Shown here in pieces: positions 59,225 to 64,000 of a stretch of 64,000 bases of DNA. The notes beneath the pieces are model-generated. The model saw nothing but the letters and a program-made list of their open reading frames with translations, did no database searches and was not told where the DNA came from. Numbering within the stretch: the stretch's first letter is position 1; every line of letters begins with the position of its first letter. A program made the translations under genes and the position numbers. Origin of the DNA: Bacillota bacterium (GTDB lineage Bacteria; Bacillota_E; JAJZYS01; JAJYTV01); the NCBI GenBank assembly GCA_021845645.1, contig JAJZVM010000018.1:11775-75774 (forward strand). The letters are read 5' to 3'.

Positions 59225-61574
59225 CCTCCCGGGCCCGGGCGAGCTCCTGCGGGAGCTCGCCCGCCGTTTCGGCCCGCTCTGCCTGAGGGAGCCGGCGAAG
59301 GTGCGGCTCTACGGCTACGACGCCATGGGCACCGCCTTCGGGGTGCCGCTCGCCGTCGTACAGGTGGAGGGCCAGCGGGACATCCAGGACCTGATCGCCA
59401 TCGTAGGGCGCCACGGCGGCAAGCTGGTCGCCCGCGGCGCGGGCACTGGACTGAGCGGCGGCGCGGTGCCAGCCGACGGGCAGGTGGTGGTGTCGCTCGA
59501 GCGCATGCAGGCCGTGTCGCGGCTGGACGCTCCGCACCGCAGGCTGAGGGCCGAAGCCGGAGTGGTCAATGGCAGCCTCGACGCCGTCCTGCGGCCGTAC
59601 GGTCTCTTCTACCCACCCGACCCGGCCAGCTACCGGGTCTCCACCATCGGAGGGAATGTGGCGGAGAACGCCGGCGGGCCGCACGCCGTGAAGTACGGCG
59701 TGACGGGGCACCGGGTCGCGGCCGTGGAGATCACGGATGCCGAGGGCCAGACGGGGGAACTTGCCGCAGGGCCCTGGCAGGGCGGCGCGGACCTCGCGGC
59801 GCTCGTCACCGGCGCCGAGGGTACCCTGGGTGTAGTCTCGGCCGCTTGGCTGGCGCTTGAGGAGCGGCCCGAGACGACCGTCACGATGCTCATGAGCTTC
59901 GCCGAGATCGCCCAGGCGTCGGCCTGCGTCTCGGCGATCGTGGCATCCGGCGTGCTGCCGTCGACGCTCGAGTTCCTCGACCGAGCGACGGTCGCCGCCG
60001 TCGAGCGCTGGGGCGTCGCGCACTACCCCGAGGGCTCGGGGGCCGTCCTCCTCGTGGAGTTCGACGGCCGCCCGCGGGAGGTGGAAGAGGCCGCGGCCGC
60101 GGCGCAGGAGATCGGCCGCGCCCATGGCGTGCTCTCCTGCGAGATCGCGCGCACGGCCGAGGAGCGGGACGCCCTCTGGCTTGGCCGCCGCGGGGCCTAC
60201 GCCGTAGTGGCGCGCTACGGACGCAGGGTGCTGACGCAGGACGTCACGGTGCCCCGGGACCGCCTGACGGAAATGCTCGCGGCGGTGGACGAGATCTCGA
60301 GCCGGCACGGGCTGCAGGCCGTCACGGTGGGCCATGCCGGCGACGGCAATCTCCATCCGGACTTCGCCTACGATCCGGATGACCAGGAGCAGAGCGAGCG
60401 GGTGCACCGGGCCAACCGCGAGATCCTCGAGGCGTGCGTGGCCCTTGGCGGCTCGATTACGGGGGAGCACGGCATCGGCACGGAGAAGCTCGGCCAGCTC
60501 GAGATCATGCTCGGGCCGGCGGAACTCGGGCTCAGCTGGGCGGTGCGCAGGGCCCTGGACCCGCAGGGTCTGCTGAACCCGGGCAAGGCTGTGCCCGAGG
60601 CGCCGCGCGTCGAACCGGCCGGTGGGGGCGTGGCCTGCGCCGGGGGTCTGGCGGAGGCGGCCGGAGCGATCGCCGCCCAGGTGGCTCTGGCGCGGCGAGA
60701 GCGCCGGCGGCTTTCGGTGGACCATGCGGTGCTGCGCGGCATCGAGGTTTCGCTCGCCAACATGACGGTCCGCGTCGGGGCGGGCAACACCGTGGCCGAA
60801 CTTGAGGCGGCGCTTCGGGGCGGGGCGCTCGGCTTCGCCCTGGAGCCGCTGCTGGCCGAGACCTTCGGCGAGCTCCTGCTCACGAACGACTACGGTCCGG
60901 AGGAGGTCGCGCAGGGCACCCTGCGGCGGCATCTCCTCGCGCTCACGTACGTGACCGGATACGGCGAGGTCGTGCGGTTCGGCCGCGACGTGGTGAAGAA
61001 CGTCGCGGGCTACGACCTCTGCCGGCTGCTCATCGGCAGTCGGGGACGGCTCGGCGTTCCGGTCGAGATGACCTTGCGGCTCGTGCCCCGGCGCGAGGCG
61101 CGCTGGTGGTCCCGCAGGGGAACCCTTGAGGACTACGGCGGTGCCAGGGGGATCGAGCGGCTGTTCGCCGTGCCGGAGGACGGCGCCTACCGCGTGTACC
61201 TCCAGGCCCCGACCCCGCCGGACGCTTTCCGGGAGGCGCCCGAGGGTCCTGAGGTCCTGGCGGCGCTGCGACGGGAGCTGAGGCAGCGCGAGAAGCTCCT
61301 CGACCTCGCCGTGCCGTGGTCCGACCTGGAAGGGGTCCTGGGAGCGCTGGAGCGCCCGCCGCTCCTGGTGCTACCGTCGGCGGGGAGGGTCCTGGCGCGC
61401 TGCGACAAGGAAACCGCCGAACTTCTGGCAGGGTCGGCCGGCCCGCCGGCGGCCGCGAGCTATCAGGGCGAGAGGCTCAGGACCGCCACGAGCGAGCTCG
61501 CCACGAAGTGGCAGGAGCGGCTGCAGGCGGTCTTCGATCCGGATGGCATTCTCGAGGGAGGCGACCGCCCATGA
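59211..61574 (+). CDS. Fused GlcD-GlcE FAD-linked 2-hydroxyacid dehydrogenase
   Basis: The 787 residues comprise GlcD at 1-460: the FAD motif LVARGAGTGLSGGAVPADG, TIGGNVAENAGGPHAVKYG, GHAGDGNLHPDF and GGSITGEHGIGTEKL. Residues about 490-787 are GlcE-like: a second FAD-binding domain (ANMTVRVGAGNTVAELEAAL, then DVVKNVAGYDLCRLLIGSRG). In Escherichia coli these are separate proteins of glycolate oxidase. The GTG start overlaps the FAH gene by 14 bases and the end overlaps GlcF by ATGA. It should oxidise glycolate, lactate or another 2-hydroxyacid with electrons leaving through GlcF. Confidence 0.9.
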   Translation: MSSTDLPGPGELLRELARRFGPLCLREPAKVRLYGYDAMGTAFGVPLAVVQVEGQRDIQDLIAIVGRHGGKLVARGAGTGLSGGAVPADGQVVVSLERMQAVSRLDAPHRRLRAEAGVVNGSLDAVLRPYGLFYPPDPASYRVSTIGGNVAENAGGPHAVKYGVTGHRVAAVEITDAEGQTGELAAGPWQGGADLAALVTGAEGTLGVVSAAWLALEERPETTVTMLMSFAEIAQASACVSAIVASGVLPSTLEFLDRATVAAVERWGVAHYPEGSGAVLLVEFDGRPREVEEAAAAAQEIGRAHGVLSCEIARTAEERDALWLGRRGAYAVVARYGRRVLTQDVTVPRDRLTEMLAAVDEISSRHGLQAVTVGHAGDGNLHPDFAYDPDDQEQSERVHRANREILEACVALGGSITGEHGIGTEKLGQLEIMLGPAELGLSWAVRRALDPQGLLNPGKAVPEAPRVEPAGGGVACAGGLAEAAGAIAAQVALARRERRRLSVDHAVLRGIEVSLANMTVRVGAGNTVAELEAALRGGALGFALEPLLAETFGELLLTNDYGPEEVAQGTLRRHLLALTYVTGYGEVVRFGRDVVKNVAGYDLCRLLIGSRGRLGVPVEMTLRLVPRREARWWSRRGTLEDYGGARGIERLFAVPEDGAYRVYLQAPTPPDAFREAPEGPEVLAALRRELRQREKLLDLAVPWSDLEGVLGALERPPLLVLPSAGRVLARCDKETAELLAGSAGPPAAASYQGERLRTATSELATKWQERLQAVFDPDGILEGGDRP

Positions 61575-62770
61575 AGGTGCAGGACGCGATCGACACCTGC
61601 ATCCAATGCGGCTTCTGCCTTCAGTCCTGCCCGACCTACCGCATCTTCCGCACCGAGGAGTCGTCACCGCGCGGGCGGATCGCGCGACTCAAGGATGTGC
61701 TCGCCTCGGCGGTCGAGGAGACGGCGGAGACTCTCGCCACGTTCGAGGAGTGCCTGGGTTGCCGCGCCTGCGAGGCCGCCTGCCCCTCGGGCGTGCCCTA
61801 CGAGACCATTCTGCTGGTCGGCCGCTCGCGCCTGAGGGCGCTTCAGGCGCCGCCGCCCGCGGAGGCCCGGGTTGCGCTGCGGCTGGTGCGCAGCCACGTG
61901 CTGCTGCGCCACGCGAAGCAGCTCTGGCGCAAGCAGGGAACCCGGGCGCTGCGCTTGGCCCGGGAGCTGCGGTCCAGAGGAAGCGCCGCCCGGCTGATGG
62001 CCGCCCTGCCGGAGCCCGCGGAGGTGCCCGCCGTGCCCCGGGAGGCCCGGGCCCAGGTGCAGATCCACCGCGGCTGCGTCATGGACGTCGTGTGGCCGCG
62101 CACCAACGCGCGCGCCGTCCTCCTGCTCCGCGAAGCGGGACTGGGCGCGGACCTCATGGCGCAGTCCGCGGGCTGCTGCGGCGCCCTGCATGCGCACCAG
62201 GGCGACCTGCCGACGGCGCGGCAGATGGCGCGGCAGGTCATCGCCGCCTTCGAGGCGAGCGGCGGGGAGACCGTCGTCAGCCTGGCGGGCGGCTGCGGTG
62301 CGCACATGAAGACCTATGGCGAACTGCTCGCAGACGATCCCGACTGGCGCGAGCGCGCGGAGCGTTTCAGCCGGGCGGTGGCTGACGTGGCCACGCTACT
62401 GGACCGCCAGGGCTATAGCACGCGCCCTCCGGCCGCCGACGAGCCCATCACGTACCAGGATTCCTGTCACCTGCGCAACGGCATGAAGGTGCAGGCGGCG
62501 CCCAGGCGGTTGCTCGCGGGGGACGGCTACTGCGAGATGGAGGGCGCCGGGACCTGCTGCGGGTCGGCCGGCATCTACAACCTTGTGCGTCCGGACGTGA
62601 GCGACGTCGTGCTTGAGGGCAAGGTGCGGGAGATCGAGCGGACCGGCGCCGGCACCGTCGTGACGGCGAACCCGGGCTGCGAACTGCAGCTCAGGCTGGG
62701 GGCGAAGGAAAGCGGAAGCCGTTTCGAGGTGCGCCACCTCGTGGACTGGCTGTGGGAGCGACGCGCGTAG
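61571..62770 (+). CDS. glcF: GlcF-like iron-sulfur subunit of 2-hydroxyacid dehydrogenase
   Basis: This 399-residue protein has two ferredoxin motifs (CIQCGFCLQSCPTYRI near residue 10 and CLGCRACEAACPSGVPYE near 64) and two C-terminal CCG-type domains (GCCGALHAHQGD and GTCCGSAGIYN, with CHLRNGMKVQ). It accepts electrons from the GlcDE fusion and passes them to quinone. The ATGA overlap with the upstream gene shows co-translation. A 15-bp perfect hairpin follows. Confidence 0.93.
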   Translation: MKVQDAIDTCIQCGFCLQSCPTYRIFRTEESSPRGRIARLKDVLASAVEETAETLATFEECLGCRACEAACPSGVPYETILLVGRSRLRALQAPPPAEARVALRLVRSHVLLRHAKQLWRKQGTRALRLARELRSRGSAARLMAALPEPAEVPAVPREARAQVQIHRGCVMDVVWPRTNARAVLLLREAGLGADLMAQSAGCCGALHAHQGDLPTARQMARQVIAAFEASGGETVVSLAGGCGAHMKTYGELLADDPDWRERAERFSRAVADVATLLDRQGYSTRPPAADEPITYQDSCHLRNGMKVQAAPRRLLAGDGYCEMEGAGTCCGSAGIYNLVRPDVSDVVLEGKVREIERTGAGTVVTANPGCELQLRLGAKESGSRFEVRHLVDWLWERRA

Positions 62771-62801
62771 AGCGCTTGCCGCGGGAGCGTGGGTTCAAGG
62801 C

Positions 62802-62836
62802 GAGGCCGCGGATTCCATTTGGGAATCCGCGGCCTC
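62802..62836. terminator. Perfect 15-bp bidirectional hairpin
   Basis: GAGGCCGCGGATTCC (62802-62816) pairs exactly with 62822-62836 around ATTTG. It separates glcF from the convergent membrane-protein gene. Confidence 0.75.
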
Positions 62837-62856
62837 ATGGCGCCTTCGGCGCATGG

Positions 62857-63747
62857 CTAGAGGCGGCCGTGGAACCACGGCCGCGGCCGCCCCGTCCAAG
62901 CGGCCAGCAGCGCGAGCGCGAGCACGGGCGCCGTGTTGGGATCGGTCGACATGCCGCTCCAGAACATGCCGGCGTCCTGCGCGAGGACCCAGATGAGGAG
63001 CAGGAGGAGCGCCGTCACGAGATAGGGCGCTCCCCTGCTTGGACGCAGCCACAGCCAGACCGCCAGGAGAACGAAGACGGCGATGAGGGCGACGTTGACG
63101 ACAACCGCCCGCGTCGCCGCGGCCGTGGCCACCGCATCGAGCATCGCGCGCATGAAGGTCGGCTGTTGCATCATGGCGGACCCGGCGAAGGGACCCGCGA
63201 TACCGAGGCTCGTGAAATAGACCGGAGCCAACTGGAAGAGGGCCGCGAGCAAGAGGCTGCCCGCGACGACCGAGCCATAGCGGTGCAGCCCCTGCTGCTG
63301 CCTGCCTGGACCCGCCAGCAGCAGCATCAGCGACAGCAGCGCGTAGTAGAAGGCGGACCCCGGCGCGCCGACCAGGAACGTCGCCGAACCGGTCAGGACC
63401 TGGCCGAGCCCCTCGCCGACGAGCCAGACGAGCGCGCCCCAGACGATCGAGAGCCAGAGCCCGCTGCGCTGCGCCTGTACGGACGGCCAGAGGATCAGCA
63501 CCCCGATCAGCAGCTGCAGTGCGACGATGATCCAGTTGAAGGCGACGAGGTGCGGCGTGACGAGGCGGATCGACCAGGAGATGAGTGCGGTCAGCCATGC
63601 CGGTTGCCCGGTGGCGGCAGGCTGCATGATGGTGGACACCATGTCCATCGTGAACATGCCTGGCTGCATCTGCAGCAAGCCGTCGAGCAGCCAGAGGATG
63701 CCGAGACCAAGGCGCAACACGCGATCAGGTGAGCTGGACGATGACAA
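62857..63747 (-). CDS. Polytopic membrane protein, DoxX-like
   Basis: The 296 residues have about seven helices (VLRLGLGILWLLDGLLQMQP, WIIVALQLLIGVLILWPSV, AFYYALLSLMLLLAGP, LVTALLLLLIWVLAQ). The start ILWLLDGLLQMQPGMF resembles DoxX/TQO-type or related small-solute membrane proteins, but the match is weak. TTG 63747 is chosen because GGGAGG lies seven bases before it; GTG 63753 is too close to that site. Function unknown. Confidence 0.65.
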   Translation of the reverse strand: MSSSSSPDRVLRLGLGILWLLDGLLQMQPGMFTMDMVSTIMQPAATGQPAWLTALISWSIRLVTPHLVAFNWIIVALQLLIGVLILWPSVQAQRSGLWLSIVWGALVWLVGEGLGQVLTGSATFLVGAPGSAFYYALLSLMLLLAGPGRQQQGLHRYGSVVAGSLLLAALFQLAPVYFTSLGIAGPFAGSAMMQQPTFMRAMLDAVATAAATRAVVVNVALIAVFVLLAVWLWLRPSRGAPYLVTALLLLLIWVLAQDAGMFWSGMSTDPNTAPVLALALLAAWTGRPRPWFHGRL

Positions 63748-63771
63748 GGGCACTCCTCCCGGTTTGGGTCG

Positions 63772-64000
63772 TCAAAGATTCCGCGGATGGGGCAGAGAAG
63801 GCAGGAGGCCGCTGAGACGTTCCGCGAGGTCCAGCAGGGCGTAGTCGTCGTAGAAGCGGCCCGCGAGTTGCAAACCGCGGGGCAGGCCGTCGCCGCCGAG
63901 CCCCATCGGCAGACTCAGGGCGGGCCAGCCTGTGACGTTGAACGGGGCGGTGTAGCGGATCAGCGCCTCCCGCACCGTGAGGTCCTGGCCGCTCGGCAAC
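63772..64000 (-). CDS. Amidase, C-terminal end only (5' part beyond the window)
   Basis: The last 75 codons of an amidase-signature-family gene are present: RYTAPFNVTGWPALSLPMGL, then LPRGLQLAGRFYDDYALLDL and a short tail. The motifs PFNVTGxPALSLP and GLPxGLQLxGxxxDD are the usual C-terminal landmarks of GatA-like and general amidases. The catalytic Ser-Ser-Lys region lies outside the window, so activity cannot be judged. Confidence 0.85.
   Translation of the reverse strand, partial: LPSGQDLTVREALIRYTAPFNVTGWPALSLPMGLGGDGLPRGLQLAGRFYDDYALLDLAERLSGLLPSLPHPRNL

Overview
This is a high-G+C bacterial window with about 65 densely packed protein genes on both strands and no rRNA, tRNA, CRISPR array or insertion sequence that I could see. 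Strong purine-rich ribosome binding sites, many GTG and TTG starts, ATGA-type stop/start overlaps and long GC-rich hairpins between converging genes fit a high-G+C Gram-positive, probably thermophilic or acidophilic lineage (Thermaerobacter/Sulfobacillus-like Bacillota, or an actinobacterium). The sequence alone does not settle the taxon.

Layout. (1) 0.4-10.0 kb: a one-direction fatty-acid catabolism cluster with acyl-CoA ligase, PRC-barrel protein, acyl-CoA dehydrogenase, a split MaoC pair, two SDRs, EtfBA, a metallo-beta-lactamase-fold hydrolase and a thiolase. Together they form a full beta-oxidation cycle without a FadB-type fusion. Near-identical palindromes precede the ligase and the dehydrogenase, and a TetR gene lies at 14.9 kb. 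(2) 10.1-14.8 kb, minus strand: response regulator, histidine kinase, a membrane-anchored YCF48-like beta-propeller and a tiny membrane protein. (3) 15.6-31.8 kb, mixed: a decayed VOC gene, an MMPL exporter, an unusual receiver-GAF-histidine kinase, a nitrilase/pentein/TIM-barrel trio, a GT87-like glycosyltransferase, a YhdH-type reductase, a HIT protein with a substituted catalytic histidine, a methyltransferase, an M20 amidohydrolase, a structured intergenic region, a redox-type lipoprotein and a phosphate-type MFS carrier.

(4) 32.2-40.9 kb: the most distinctive region. It encodes TusA, DsrE2, an MvhD/FlpD-like protein, an HdrA interrupted by a complete GltD-like NAD(P)H module, a second HdrA, a small winged-helix-like protein, a QmoC-like iron-sulfur/cytochrome b membrane subunit and two DsrE paralogues. 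It looks like a Qmo/Hdr-type membrane electron-transfer complex with its own sulfur-carrier proteins and a pyridine-nucleotide port.

(5) 41-53.6 kb, accessory metabolism: a second nitrilase with a K-to-R change at the catalytic lysine, a frameshifted lipoprotein hydrolase, YdcF, an M1-like metallopeptidase, isochorismatase-type hydrolase, acetamidase, a class II aldolase-domain fusion, an MFS carrier, a CoA-transferase with an SDR, lipoate ligase and a PaaI-like thioesterase. (6) 53.9-58.3 kb: a four-subunit 2-oxoacid:ferredoxin oxidoreductase operon headed by a GltD-like flavoprotein. (7) 58.4-62.8 kb: an FAH-family hydrolase followed by a fused GlcD-GlcE dehydrogenase and GlcF. The window ends with a membrane protein and a truncated amidase on the minus strand.

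As a whole, the genes describe an organotroph that oxidises fatty, hydroxy and 2-oxo acids and moves electrons through ETF, ferredoxin, NAD(P)H and an Hdr/Qmo-like membrane complex that may also handle protein-bound sulfane sulfur.
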